A stretch of 64,000 nt of DNA from positions 78,922-142,921 of the forward strand of contig NZ_JAAALE010000009.1 of the NCBI RefSeq assembly GCF_009905735.1, given 5' to 3'. Of this stretch, positions 35,863 to 45,232 are shown in pieces; position 1 is the first letter of the stretch; each line of letters opens with the position of its first letter. The notes under the pieces were generated by a model. The model saw only the letters and a program-made list of their open reading frames with translations, did not search any database and had not been told where the DNA came from. The position numbers and the translations under genes were made by a program. The DNA is from Porphyrobacter sp. SLTP (GTDB lineage Bacteria; Pseudomonadota; Alphaproteobacteria; Sphingomonadales; Sphingomonadaceae).

Positions 35863-38665
35863 CGGGCGGCTCGCCCGCATCAGGCGCGGCATTCATTTCG
35901 GCGGCAATGGCTTCCTCGGCCGGGTTTTCCGGGTCGGTCGTTTCGTCGATCAGCGCCGCCCCGACGATGTGTTCGCCCTTGGCCACGTCGAAGATGCGAA
36001 TGCCCGAAGACCCGCGCCCGGAAATCGAGAAGCCCTTGAGGCTCTCGAACCCGCCTTCGATCATGTGCCGAAGATCGATACCGAGGCGGATGAGCTTGGC
36101 CTGATCGGTCACCAGCATCAGCTGTGATCCGTGCTTGACCGGGAAGCTGGCAACGACTGGGCCGTTGCGGTCCGGGTTGCTTTCAGGCGTGCCAATGTTG
36201 GTAATGCCCTGACCCCCACGCGAGGTGGTGCGGTATTCGTAAGCAGAGGAGATCTTGCCATAGCCATTGGCGGTGATGGTGAGAATGAACTCCTCCGCCT
36301 CGGCCATCGCGGCGACCTGGGCGGCGGGGAGGGTAGGGACAGCGTCGTTGTTCTTCCACGCGGCGGCGCGCAGATAGGCCTCGCGCGTTTCCATGTCGGC
36401 AGTGAGCGGATCGAGCACCGCCATGCTGACGACCTTGCCGCCCTTCTTGAGGCTCATCCCACGCACACCGATGCCGGTGCGGCTCTTGGTTTCGCGCGCA
36501 TCGGTGGCCGAGAAGCGGATCGCCTTGCCGGTATCGCTGGCAAGGAAGATCTGCTGGTCTTCCGTCAGCAATTGCACGCCGATCAGCCGGTCGCCGGAGC
36601 CTTCGACAAAGCCCATCGCATATTTGCCCGCGGTGGGGATATTGGCGAAGGCGTCCATCGAGTTGCGGCGGACCATGCCCTGCTCGGTCGCGAAGACGAT
36701 GTTGAGGTTATCCCACGAAGCCTCATCTTCTGGCAGCGGGAGCACGTTGGTGACGCGCTCATCGTCACCCAGGGGAAGCAGGTTGACCATCGGGCGGCCC
36801 TTGGTCTGCGGTCCGCCTTCGGGCAGCTTCCACACCTTCATCCGATACACCCGGCCGGTGTTGGTGAAGAACAGCACGGGGTTGTGGGTCGAGGTGACGA
36901 AGAGCTCGACCACCGCGTCCTCGTCCTTGGTCGCCATGCCCGAACGGCCTTTGCCGCCGCGCGCTTGCGCCCGGAAGGTGTCGAGCGGTGTGCGCTTGAT
37001 GTACCCGCCGTGGGTGACAGTGACGACCATCTCCTCGCGCTCGATCAGGTCCTCGTCTTCGAGGCCATCCCAGGCGGGGGCGATTTCGGACAGGCGCGGG
37101 GTGGCGTAGGTCGCTCGGATCTCAACCAGTTCCTCACGCATCAGGGCGTAGAGCTTCACCCGGTCAGCGAGGATCGAGAGATATTCCTCGATCGCGACCG
37201 ATAGCCCCTGCAACTCGCCGCCGATTTCGTCGCGGCCGAGCGCGGTCAAGCGGTGGAGGCGCAGTTCGAGGATCGCCTTCACCTGCCGCTCGGACAGGCG
37301 ATAGGTTCCGCCTTCCTGATCCGCGGAAGGCTCGATGGCTTCGACCAGCTGGATATACTGCGCAATATCGCCGATCGGCCATTCCTTGGCGAGCAGCCGC
37401 CGCCGTGCTTCGGCTGGGTTAGGGGCGCTGCGGATCATCGCCACCACCTCGTCGAGGTTGGAGACCGCCACCACCAGGCCGAGCAAGATATGCGCCCGCT
37501 CCCGCGCCTTGGCGAGTTCGAACTTGGTGCGCCGGGTGATCACTTCCTCACGGAAGGTGATGAAAGCGGCAATGAAATCGCGCAGGCGCAGCGTTTCCGG
37601 GCGTCCGCCGCGGATCGCCAGCATATTTGCCGGGAACGAGGACTGCGCCGGGGTGTGCCGCCAAATTTGATTGAGCACCACATCGGGGGTGGCATCGCGC
37701 TTAAGGTCGATCACCACGCGCACGCCTTCGCGCGAGCTTTCGTCGCGGATGTCGGAAATGCCTTCGATCCGCTTTTCCTTGGCGGCATCGGCGATCTTCT
37801 CGACCAGCGCGTTCTTGCCGACCTGATAGGGGATCGAGGTGAAGACGATGCTTTCGCGGCCTTCGCTCTTGGCACCGCGCGTGCTTTCGATCTCGTGTCG
37901 GCAGCGCATCAGGATCGAACCGCGCCCGGTGGTGTAAGCCTGCCGCGCGCCGTGGGTGCCGAGGATCAGCGGTGCAGTCGGGAAGTCGGGTCCCGGGATG
38001 TATTCGATCAGCTCTTCCGATGTGATCGCCGGATTGTCCATATAGGCAAAACAGGCGTCGATCACTTCACCCAGGTTATGCGGCGGCACGTTGGTCGCCA
38101 TGCCGACCGCGATCCCGCCCGCGCCGTTCACCAGCAGGTTGGGGAAGCGTGCCGGCAGCACTGTCGGCTCCTTGCGGCTGCCGTCGTAGTTGTCGGTGAA
38201 GTCGACCGTATCCTTGTCGAGATCGTCGAGAAGCGAGTTCGCCACCCGCGCCAAGCGCGCCTCGGTGTAACGCATCGACGCTGGCGGATCGGGGTCCATC
38301 GAGCCGAAGTTGCCCTGACCATCGATGAGCGGCACGCGCATCGACCACGGTTGCGTCATGCGGGCGAGGGCGTCGTAAATCGCGCTGTCGCCATGCGGGT
38401 GATAGTTACCCATCACGTCGCCGACGATCTTGGCGCTCTTGCGGTAGGGCTTGCCCGCGACAAAGCCGCCTTCCTGGCTGGCGAACAGAATACGGCGGTG
38501 CACCGGCTTCAACCCGTCCCGCACATCGGGCAGTGCGCGGGCAACGATCACGCTCATCGCGTAATCGAGATAGCTCGACTTCATCTCATCGACGATGTCG
38601 ATGCGTTCAAAGCCGCCCATCGGTGCAGGTGCGGGGGAATCGATAATGTCGCTGTCGTCGCTCAA
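35855..38665 (-). CDS. gyrA: DNA gyrase subunit A
   Basis: Introduces negative supercoils with GyrB. The 936-aa protein is slightly longer than the usual size. The breakage-reunion domain has the catalytic Tyr in SMRYTEARL (about 133). The quinolone-determining region is [19 protein letters not shown], with Ser and Asp at the two positions altered in resistant strains, that is, sensitive-type. The C-terminal beta-pinwheel begins about 550 and contains the GyrA-box variant QARGGKG. The tail from about 905 is acidic. The start is TTG 38665, giving the family N-terminus. A LexA-box match lies 116 bp upstream. Convergent overlap with YhhN is 8 bp. Confidence 0.98.
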   Translation of the reverse strand: MSDDSDIIDSPAPAPMGGFERIDIVDEMKSSYLDYAMSVIVARALPDVRDGLKPVHRRILFASQEGGFVAGKPYRKSAKIVGDVMGNYHPHGDSAIYDALARMTQPWSMRVPLIDGQGNFGSMDPDPPASMRYTEARLARVANSLLDDLDKDTVDFTDNYDGSRKEPTVLPARFPNLLVNGAGGIAVGMATNVPPHNLGEVIDACFAYMDNPAITSEELIEYIPGPDFPTAPLILGTHGARQAYTTGRGSILMRCRHEIESTRGAKSEGRESIVFTSIPYQVGKNALVEKIADAAKEKRIEGISDIRDESSREGVRVVIDLKRDATPDVVLNQIWRHTPAQSSFPANMLAIRGGRPETLRLRDFIAAFITFREEVITRRTKFELAKARERAHILLGLVVAVSNLDEVVAMIRSAPNPAEARRRLLAKEWPIGDIAQYIQLVEAIEPSADQEGGTYRLSERQVKAILELRLHRLTALGRDEIGGELQGLSVAIEEYLSILADRVKLYALMREELVEIRATYATPRLSEIAPAWDGLEDEDLIEREEMVVTVTHGGYIKRTPLDTFRAQARGGKGRSGMATKDEDAVVELFVTSTHNPVLFFTNTGRVYRMKVWKLPEGGPQTKGRPMVNLLPLGDDERVTNVLPLPEDEASWDNLNIVFATEQGMVRRNSMDAFANIPTAGKYAMGFVEGSGDRLIGVQLLTEDQQIFLASDTGKAIRFSATDARETKSRTGIGVRGMSLKKGGKVVSMAVLDPLTADMETREAYLRAAAWKNNDAVPTLPAAQVAAMAEAEEFILTITANGYGKISSAYEYRTTSRGGQGITNIGTPESNPDRNGPVVASFPVKHGSQLMLVTDQAKLIRLGIDLRHMIEGGFESLKGFSISGRGSSGIRIFDVAKGEHIVGAALIDETTDPENPAEEAIAAEMNAAPDAGEPPVT

Positions 38666-38985
38666 GGTCTGGGCCGTTTCTAATTGTGTTCTGGTGCCGC
38701 TGCGGCAGTTCGGGCCTTAATAGGGCCGAGGGTCACTCTCTATCTAGGCATGTGCCGGGGCTTTCGCCACCTTAGGCCCGGAACACACCAAGAACGTGAC
38801 GCATTTTTCCACATTTGCGGGGCTGATCACCCAAGCGTGCGCTTCTAGGGCATTCAAAGCTCGTTCAGCACGGCATGCCTAGCAGGAATTGCAAATCCCG
38901 TGCGAGCCGTCCAAAGGCTCACCCGGAATTCGGGCAGCGTACGGGCCACGTCTGGCACGCCGCTGCACTACTTGTGGAGGATGCA
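38666..38985. other. Divergent gyrA / TPR-protein promoter region
   Basis: A stretch of 320 bp without a gene. It contains a GAAC-N7-GAAC LexA-box match at 38781-38795. I saw no convincing open frame, tRNA or terminator. Confidence 0.55.
38781..38795 (-). promoter_or_regulatory. SOS (LexA) box upstream of gyrA
   Basis: On the minus strand this reads GTTC, seven bases, GTTC, an exact match to the alphaproteobacterial LexA consensus and the same architecture as the box in front of lexA in this window. It lies 116 bp upstream of the gyrA TTG and about 190 bp upstream of the divergent TPR gene, so it could act on either. Confidence 0.6.
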
Positions 38986-40341
38986 GTGACCAATTTGTCT
39001 TCGCCCCGTCGCCCCGCCAGCTTGGCGCGCCAGCTTGCTCTGGCCGTGGCGCTCGCCAGCGGCACCGCTGTGCTCGCCGTTCCGGGTTTCACCGACGCAG
39101 CGCACGCCCAGAAGAAGAAAAAGAAGGACGAGCAGGCCCAGGCAGCCGCGCCGGTTTATGCCAAGGAATTCGTGGCCGCTTATACCCCGGTTGAAACTGC
39201 GTTGAAGGACCCGGCCGCCAATGTGGCTGCTCTGAAGCCGCAGATCGAGGCCATCGCGAATATGGCGGCGTCGCCGGACGAGAAGCTTGCGGCGGGTGGT
39301 ATGCTGTTCAACGCCGGGATCACCGGCAAGGACATGACGCTCCAGCTGCGCGGTGCCGAGCTGATGCTCGGAAGCGGTAAGGTCAAACCCGAAGATACCG
39401 GCCGCTTCGCCTTCGTCGCGTCGCAGCTTGCCACGGCGCAAAACCAGTTCGCTAAGGCCGAAACCTATCTTCAGCAGGCGATCGACCTCAACTACAGCGG
39501 GCCGAACCTCAGCACTTATGATGTGCGGATGAACATGGCGGAGCTCTACTTCTCGCAAGAGCGTTTTGCCGAAGGCGTGGCCTACATCAGCCAGCTGATC
39601 GCTGCCCGCAAGGCCGAAGGCCAGCCGGTCAATCCCAACTGGTATCGCCGCGGGGTTCAGATCGCCTACAACAATGAGCTTGTGCCGCAGATCTATGACT
39701 TCGTGCAGGGCTGGGTGATCGACGTTCCAACCCAGGAAAACTGGCGCGATGCGGTGAACCTGACGCGTAATCTCAATGATTATGACGGCCCGGTGCTGCT
39801 CGACCTGCTGCGTCTCGGCAAGCGGGTGGGGACGCTCAAGGAAAAGAACGACTACGTCTTCTACATTGAGGCTGCCGATACGCGCCGCCTGCCGATGGAA
39901 GTGAAGTCGGTTATCGATGAAGCCAATGCCACTGGTGCGATCCCCAAGGGGAGCGATCCGTGGGTGGATGAGCAGCTCGCCACAGCAAACAGCCTGATCG
40001 CCGAGGACCGGGCCGCTCTGCCCGCGCTTGAGCGTGATGCAAACGCGCCCGCTGCGAAGCTGCGCACCGTGCTGGCGGCAGGTGACACCTTCCTCAGCTA
40101 CGGGGAGTACGCCAAGGCGGCTAGCTTCTACGAACGCAGCCTGACCATGCCCGAGGTTGATCGCAATCTCGCGCTGACCCGACTGGGCATTGCCCAGATC
40201 GGCGCTGGCAATATCGATGCGGCGCGTGAGACGCTGTCGAAGGTCGATGGTCCGCGCTCGCCGATCGCAAAGTTGTGGAGCGCCTATGCCTCGCAGTCGG
40301 CTGCTCCGGCGGCGCCCGCCGTGGCCGCCGCTGGGAGCTGA
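38986..40341 (+). CDS. Exported TPR-repeat protein, unknown function
   Basis: A 451-aa protein with a signal peptide (about 1-38; LARQLALAVALASGTAVLAVPG, ending AHAQ). A run of five lysines (KKKKKDE) then leads to a helical repeat body with TPR-like units (QNQFAKAETYLQQAIDLN; GEYAKAASFYERSLTMPEVDRNLALTRLGIAQIGAGN) and an Ala/Pro-rich C-terminus. GTG 38986 has a GTGGAGG site. It is likely a periplasmic scaffold; no enzymatic motif is seen. It is divergent from gyrA and followed by a strong terminator. Confidence 0.85.
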   Translation: MTNLSSPRRPASLARQLALAVALASGTAVLAVPGFTDAAHAQKKKKKDEQAQAAAPVYAKEFVAAYTPVETALKDPAANVAALKPQIEAIANMAASPDEKLAAGGMLFNAGITGKDMTLQLRGAELMLGSGKVKPEDTGRFAFVASQLATAQNQFAKAETYLQQAIDLNYSGPNLSTYDVRMNMAELYFSQERFAEGVAYISQLIAARKAEGQPVNPNWYRRGVQIAYNNELVPQIYDFVQGWVIDVPTQENWRDAVNLTRNLNDYDGPVLLDLLRLGKRVGTLKEKNDYVFYIEAADTRRLPMEVKSVIDEANATGAIPKGSDPWVDEQLATANSLIAEDRAALPALERDANAPAAKLRTVLAAGDTFLSYGEYAKAASFYERSLTMPEVDRNLALTRLGIAQIGAGNIDAARETLSKVDGPRSPIAKLWSAYASQSAAPAAPAVAAAGS

Positions 40342-40371
40342 TCGCACCGCGCGATTGCACTATTTCAAGGT

Positions 40372-40407
40372 AGCGCCGGGCGGTCTGACCGTCCGGCGCT
40401 CTTTTTT
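40372..40407 (+). terminator. Rho-independent terminator after the TPR gene
   Basis: AGCGCCGG-G-CGGTC pairs with GACCG-T-CCGGCGCT (one G-T wobble) around a very short loop at 40372-40400, followed by CTTTTTT. It separates the TPR gene from lipA. Confidence 0.9.
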
Positions 40408-40481
40408 GGCAGGGGCTATGGTGCAAAATGCAACCAGCGCCGTGCTTGCGGGAGCGGCCCTCCGCGCCTAAATGGCGAGTT

Positions 40482-41441
40482 ATGAACGACCTCGCCAGCA
40501 CGCCGCAGCCTGCCACACCCGCTGAGCGGCCTGCCCGCCAGCGCAAGCCCGACTGGATCCGCGTGCGCGCGCCCGTAAGCGAGGGCTACAACGAAACGCG
40601 CAAACTGATGCGCGAGCTGAACCTTCACACCGTTTGCGAGGAAGCCGCCTGCCCGAACATTGGCGAATGTTGGACCAAGAAGCACGCCACCGTGATGATC
40701 CTCGGTGATGTTTGCACGCGGGCCTGCGCCTTCTGCAACGTCAAGACCGGGATGCCCAAGGCGGTCGATCCGTTCGAGCCCGAAAATACCGCCATTGCTG
40801 CGGCCAAGATGGGCCTCGAACACATCGTCATCACTAGCGTCGACCGGGACGATTTACCCGATGGCGGAGCCTCGCAATTCGTCAAGGTGATTGAGGCGCT
40901 GCGCCGCAACACGCCTAACACCACGATCGAGATTCTCACACCCGACTTCCGCGGCAAGATGCGCCGCGCGGTGGAGATGATCTGCGAGGCGGGGCCGGAT
41001 GTTTACAACCACAACCTCGAAACCGTACCTCGGCTTTACCCGACGATCCGTCCCGGCGCACGCTACTATGCCTCGCTGCGCCTGCTGGAGGAGGTCAAAG
41101 CGCACAATCCGCTGATCTTCACCAAGTCGGGCATCATGCTCGGGCTGGGCGAGCAACGGCTCGAAGTCCATCAGGTGATGGACGATATGCGCTCGGCTGA
41201 GGTCGATTTCATCACCATGGGCCAATATCTCCAGCCCACGCCCAAGCACGCGGCGGTTGAGGAATTCGTCACGCCCAAGGCGTTTTCGGCCTACGGGGCG
41301 ATTGCGCGGGCCAAGGGCTTCTTGCAGGTCGCGGCCACCCCGCTGACCCGTTCAAGCTATCACGCCGGGGATGATTTCGCGAAGATGCGGGCGGCGCGTG
41401 AAGAAAAGCTTGCCCGCGCTGGAGCCAAGGCCAAGGCCTGA
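40482..41441 (+). CDS. lipA: Lipoyl synthase
   Basis: A radical-SAM enzyme that inserts two sulfurs into octanoyl groups to make lipoyl cofactors, needed by the PDH complex whose E1 genes are in this window. The 319-aa protein has both cluster motifs: the auxiliary-cluster C-x4-C-x5-C ([12 protein letters not shown], about 50-60) and the radical-SAM C-x3-C-x2-C (CTRACAFC, about 77-85). ATG 40482 gives the usual N-terminus; an in-frame ATG at 40428 would add 18 unlike residues. Its stop overlaps the COQ10-like start (TGATG). Confidence 0.97.
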   Translation: MNDLASTPQPATPAERPARQRKPDWIRVRAPVSEGYNETRKLMRELNLHTVCEEAACPNIGECWTKKHATVMILGDVCTRACAFCNVKTGMPKAVDPFEPENTAIAAAKMGLEHIVITSVDRDDLPDGGASQFVKVIEALRRNTPNTTIEILTPDFRGKMRRAVEMICEAGPDVYNHNLETVPRLYPTIRPGARYYASLRLLEEVKAHNPLIFTKSGIMLGLGEQRLEVHQVMDDMRSAEVDFITMGQYLQPTPKHAAVEEFVTPKAFSAYGAIARAKGFLQVAATPLTRSSYHAGDDFAKMRAAREEKLARAGAKAKA

Positions 41442-41902
41442 TGCCCGGCATCCGCGAAACCCGCCGCCTGCCTTACAGCGCCGAGCAGATGTTTGATCTG
41501 GTCGCCGATGTCGGTCGCTATGGTGAATTCCTGCCCTGGGTGATCGCCACCCGCGTGCGCTCCAACACTGAAACCGAGATGGTCGCAGACATGGTGGTGG
41601 GCTTCAAGGCGATCCGCGAAAGCTTCACGTCACGCGTCAAGAAAGTCCGGCCGCTGGAAATCGATGTCCATTATCTCGATGGCCCGCTGAGCGATCTCGA
41701 CAATGTCTGGACCTTTCGCGCGGTGGATGACCATAGCTGTGAGATCGACTTCCTCGTCGACTTCACCTTCAAGAACCGCCTGTTTGAAAAGATCGCCGGG
41801 CAGTATTTCGACAAAGCCTTCCGCAAGATGGTCGAGGCCTTCGAAGCGCGTGCGGCGCAGCTCTATGGCAAGAGCAATTCAAGCGCGCAAAGCGTCGCCT
41901 GA
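41441..41902 (+). CDS. COQ10/RatA-family START-domain protein (ubiquinone-binding)
   Basis: A 153-aa polyketide-cyclase/START fold protein. The family motif RLPYSAEQMFDLVADVGRYGEFLPWV opens it and WTFRAVDDHSCEIDFLVDFTFKNRLFEKIAG closes it. Members bind coenzyme Q or its intermediates and support respiration; the RatA toxin name for E. coli homologues is separate. It is coupled to lipA by a one-base overlap. The last 40 bp overlap the 3' end of the convergent pncC. Confidence 0.92.
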   Translation: MPGIRETRRLPYSAEQMFDLVADVGRYGEFLPWVIATRVRSNTETEMVADMVVGFKAIRESFTSRVKKVRPLEIDVHYLDGPLSDLDNVWTFRAVDDHSCEIDFLVDFTFKNRLFEKIAGQYFDKAFRKMVEAFEARAAQLYGKSNSSAQSVA

Positions 41903-42375
41903 CGGCGGATTTCGGCGCGGCCATCCGGGCCTTCACCGCCGTCGAAGAACTTGAGCTCACCTTCGGGCTCTCCGGTCGCATTGCGCACAAGCCGGGCAAA
42001 GACGACCGTGCCGACCGGCTTTTGCGGCGTGCCGCCACCTGGCCCTGCTACCCCGCTGATTGCCACCGCCACATCGGCGTTTGACCGGTCGAGAGCGCCT
42101 TTGGCCATCGCCCAAGCGCAGGCAATCGAGACTGCGCCGAAGGTCTCGATGATGTCGCGGGCGACACCCAGCATCTCCATCTTGGCTTCGTTCGAATAGG
42201 TCACATAGCCGCGTTCGAGCACTGCCGAAGACCCGGCAATCTCGGTGATCGCCGCGGCCACCAGTCCGCCGGTGCAGCTTTCGGCCGTGACAACCTTGCG
42301 CCCGGATGCGGCGTTTTCGCTCACGACGCGGGCGGCAAGGGCGGCAATATCGTCAGGTAGCAGGGAGAGGGGCAT
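41863..42375 (-). CDS. pncC: CinA-C-type nicotinamide-nucleotide amidohydrolase
   Basis: Deamidates nicotinamide mononucleotide to nicotinate mononucleotide in pyridine-nucleotide recycling. The 170-aa protein is the stand-alone CinA C-terminal domain with VVTAESCTGGLVAAAITEIAGSS (catalytic Ser/Cys region), GVSIACAWAMAKGA-like and AISGVAGPGGGTPQKPVGTV. It overlaps the tail of the COQ10-like gene by 40 bp, encoding on both strands there. The periplasmic-protein gene lies 7 bp upstream on the same strand. Confidence 0.93.
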   Translation of the reverse strand: MPLSLLPDDIAALAARVVSENAASGRKVVTAESCTGGLVAAAITEIAGSSAVLERGYVTYSNEAKMEMLGVARDIIETFGAVSIACAWAMAKGALDRSNADVAVAISGVAGPGGGTPQKPVGTVVFARLVRNATGEPEGELKFFDGGEGPDGRAEIRRQATLCALELLLP

Positions 42376-42382
42376 GGCAGGC

Positions 42383-42964
42383 TTACTTGCGTGCCGTGCC
42401 GGTGGTGGCCGAAGCCGCCCCGCAGACCGGCGGATTTTTGAGGTCGGTCAGTTCGGCGATGAACGCGACGATCCCGCCGACATTCTCGACCGGCATCGGG
42501 CTGAAGAGTTCAAGCCCGCGTTCGATCTTGCCGCAGGTATCGCCCTTGATTTCTGCCGCGATCATCTGCCCGACCAACGCATCGACGAAGGGACGCAAGG
42601 CTTCTTCGGGCATCGAGCCGAGCATCGCGCCCATCTGGTCTTGCGATCCGCCTTCGCCGCCATTCTCCTTGTCCATGAAGGTCTTGAGGAAGCGGAAGGC
42701 ACCGGGCCATGCCTTGTCCTGGCCGCTGCGGAACTGGCTGATATAGGTCTCGCCCCCGGTCGCCATGAAGCCATCGCGTGAGAGGCGGTTGGCGCAGGCG
42801 GTCTGCGCCGCGTCAAAGGCGATCGGCATGACATAGACCACCGCGTCCGACAAATCGGCCGGGGCAACACAGGCCTGCTGCTGGGCAAGCGCAGCTTGGG
42901 ACGTGGCAAGCGCGGTCAAGGCGAGGGCAGGGGCGATCAAGCGGGTGGGCAGGCGGTGCTTCAT
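42383..42964 (-). CDS. Exported protein of unknown function
   Basis: A 193-aa protein with a Sec signal peptide (about 1-28, LIAPALALTALATSQAALAQQ). The mature part is mostly helical with three or four Cys (QQACVAP, TACANRL, GDTCGKIE, NPPVCGA), suggesting two disulfides. ATG 42964 overlaps the ispDF stop by 4 bp (ATGA) and is followed after 7 bp by pncC, so it belongs to an ispDF-X-pncC unit. I do not recognise the family. Periplasmic location is inferred from the signal peptide. Confidence 0.8.
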   Translation of the reverse strand: MKHRLPTRLIAPALALTALATSQAALAQQQACVAPADLSDAVVYVMPIAFDAAQTACANRLSRDGFMATGGETYISQFRSGQDKAWPGAFRFLKTFMDKENGGEGGSQDQMGAMLGSMPEEALRPFVDALVGQMIAAEIKGDTCGKIERGLELFSPMPVENVGGIVAFIAELTDLKNPPVCGAASATTGTARK

Positions 42965-44133
42965 GACGTGAGTCCTTCCGATGCTAGCATGACACAAACG
43001 ATGGCCTGCGCAGCGATCCCTTCGCCGCGGCCGGTGAAACCGAGTTTTTCGGTGGTGGTGGCCTTGATGCTGACCGCGTTTTCACTGAGTCCCATCAGGC
43101 GCGCGACTTCGGCGCGCATGGCGGGGCGGTGCGGGCCGATCTTCGGCTCTTCGCAGATCAGGGTGAGGTCGATATTGGCGATGGCATAACCTGCCGCGCG
43201 GGCGAGGCCAACGGCATGCTGGAGAAACTGCCCCGATCGCGCGCCGCGCCATTGCGGGTCGCTCGGCGGGAAATGCGTGCCGATATCGCCTTCGCCCACC
43301 GCGCCAAGCACCGCGTCGGTGATCGCATGGAGCGCGACATCCGCATCGGAGTGTCCGGCGAGCCCCTTGTCATGCGGGATCTGCACGCCGCCCAGCCACA
43401 ATTCCTCGCGCGGCTCTAGACGGTGGACGTCGAAGCCTTGGCCGATACGGAATGCAGGGGCAGTCATGGGGGTGGCAAAGTCCTCGGCAAAAGTGATTTT
43501 CTTGAGGCGCTCATCGCCTTGGACGAGGGCAACTGAACCATTGCTGGCCATCAGCACCTGCGCGTCGTCGCCTGCATCGGTGACGCCGTGCCACGCGCGG
43601 TGAGCGGCCAGAATTGCGTCGAAGCGGAACGCCTGCGGGGTTTGCACGCGGCGCAGGGCTTCCCGCTCAGCCTTGCCGCTCATCACACCGCCATTGTCGA
43701 CCGCGAGGCTGTCGACCACGGGTAGCACCGGGATCGCGCCGGGATGCTCGCCCAAGGCCGTCAGCAGCCGCTCGATCACAGCGCGCGGCAAATCGGGGCG
43801 GGCGGCATCGTGGATGAGCACGCTCTGGGGCGCGGCCACGGCAAGCGCTTCCAAACCGCAGCGCACAGAATCCTGCCGCGTCGCGCCGCCGGTGATGAAG
43901 GTTACCTCTGAGATCCCCGCCAGCGCCGCCTCGGCATGATCCTGCGCATCGGCCGCAATCACCACCACTAATGGATCAGCTCCAGCAGCCTTCAGCGCCT
44001 CGACCGAATGGCGGATCAGCGGCTTGCCGCGCCATGTGCGGAACTGTTTCGGGGTGTCGCCGCCCACGCGCAAACCCTTGCCAGCAGCCACGACAATCGC
44101 GGCAAATGGGGGGAGGGGAGCGGCGCTGACCAT
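42961..44133 (-). CDS. ispDF: Bifunctional IspD/IspF isoprenoid synthesis enzyme
   Basis: Carries two steps of the MEP pathway in one chain. The 390-aa protein has IspD (about 1-225; cytidylyltransferase motifs VVAAGKGLRVGGDTPKQF, IHDAARPD) and IspF (about 230-390; GQGFDVHRLEP metal site, GHSDADVALHAITDAVLGAVGEGDIGTHFPPSDP, KATTTEKLGFTGRGEGIAAQA). The fusion is common in alphaproteobacteria. It is the first gene of a unit with the exported protein and pncC, and is divergent from dus over 80 bp. Confidence 0.97.
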   Translation of the reverse strand: MVSAAPLPPFAAIVVAAGKGLRVGGDTPKQFRTWRGKPLIRHSVEALKAAGADPLVVVIAADAQDHAEAALAGISEVTFITGGATRQDSVRCGLEALAVAAPQSVLIHDAARPDLPRAVIERLLTALGEHPGAIPVLPVVDSLAVDNGGVMSGKAEREALRRVQTPQAFRFDAILAAHRAWHGVTDAGDDAQVLMASNGSVALVQGDERLKKITFAEDFATPMTAPAFRIGQGFDVHRLEPREELWLGGVQIPHDKGLAGHSDADVALHAITDAVLGAVGEGDIGTHFPPSDPQWRGARSGQFLQHAVGLARAAGYAIANIDLTLICEEPKIGPHRPAMRAEVARLMGLSENAVSIKATTTEKLGFTGRGEGIAAQAIVCVMLASEGLTS

Positions 44134-44213
44134 CGGGGGGTTCGCTTAGGGTCTGGACGCGCTTTCGGCAATCCACTATGCGCCTGCCCATTATTTAGGC
44201 AACGCTCCCGCAC

Positions 44214-45230
44214 ATGACCATGCTTCCCCCTCCGCCGGCCCTGAAGCCGATTGCCATCGGCCCGGTCACGGTTGCCGAGCCGGTCGTGCTCGCGCCGATG
44301 ACGGGCGTCACCGACATGCCGTTTCGCACGCTGGTCCGGCGCTACGGCTCAGGCCTCAACGTCACCGAAATGGTGGCGAGCGAGGCCGCAATCCGCGAGA
44401 CCCGCGTCAGCACGCAAAAGACCGCGTGGGACCGGATCGAAGAGCCAGTTTCCATGCAATTGGTCGGCTGCGATCCCGCCAGCATGGCCGAGGCGGCGAA
44501 GATCCAGGAAGGCAATGGCGCGGCGATTATCGACATCAATTTCGGCTGCCCTGTCCGCAAGGTTGTCGGTCAGCTGGCTGGCTCCGCGCTTATGCGCGAA
44601 GTGCCGCTCGCGGTCCGGCTGATGGAGGCCACGGTCAAGGCGGTGAAGGTGCCCGTGACCGTCAAGATGCGGATGGGCTGGGACCACAACAGTCTCAACG
44701 CGCCCGAGCTTGCCCGCATGGCCGAGGATATCGGCGTGCAGATGATCACTGTCCACGGCCGCACCCGCAATCAGATGTACAAGGGGAGCGCCGACTGGGC
44801 GTTCATCCGTCAGGTCAAGGACGCGGTGAAGGTCCCCGTGATCGTGAATGGCGACATCTGCTCGATCGAAGACGCTGCCAAAGCGCTCAAACAATCGGGT
44901 GCGGACGGGCTGATGATCGGACGCGGCGCCTATGGCAAGCCGTGGCTGCTGGGTCAGGTGATGCATTGGTGGCGCACGGGAGAGGCTCTGGCTGCTCCCG
45001 GCATTGACGAACAATATGCCTTGGTCGTTGAGCACTATAATCGGATGCTCGATCACTATGGCCGCGACACCGGGGTCAAGATGGCCCGCAAGCATCTGGG
45101 CTGGTATACCAAGGGCCTCCACGGCTCGGCCGAATTCCGCAACATGGCCAATTTCATCGACGATGCCGATCAGGTGCTCGGCGAGATCGAGCGGTTCTAC
45201 GCGCCCTTCCTGATGCAGAAGGCCGCCTGA
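44214..45230 (+). CDS. dusB: tRNA-dihydrouridine synthase (NifR3/DusB-like)
   Basis: An FMN enzyme reducing uridines in tRNA D-loops. The 338-aa TIM-barrel protein has [13 protein letters not shown] at the N-terminus, the catalytic Cys in [10 protein letters not shown] (about 108), [17 protein letters not shown] and [13 protein letters not shown]. It leads the nitrogen-regulation cluster, as nifR3 does in other alphaproteobacteria: ntrB starts 2 bp after its stop, and expression is probably shared with ntrBC. Whether it is the DusB type is judged from context and length. Confidence 0.94.
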   Translation: MTMLPPPPALKPIAIGPVTVAEPVVLAPMTGVTDMPFRTLVRRYGSGLNVTEMVASEAAIRETRVSTQKTAWDRIEEPVSMQLVGCDPASMAEAAKIQEGNGAAIIDINFGCPVRKVVGQLAGSALMREVPLAVRLMEATVKAVKVPVTVKMRMGWDHNSLNAPELARMAEDIGVQMITVHGRTRNQMYKGSADWAFIRQVKDAVKVPVIVNGDICSIEDAAKALKQSGADGLMIGRGAYGKPWLLGQVMHWWRTGEALAAPGIDEQYALVVEHYNRMLDHYGRDTGVKMARKHLGWYTKGLHGSAEFRNMANFIDDADQVLGEIERFYAPFLMQKAA

Positions 45231-45232
45231 TA

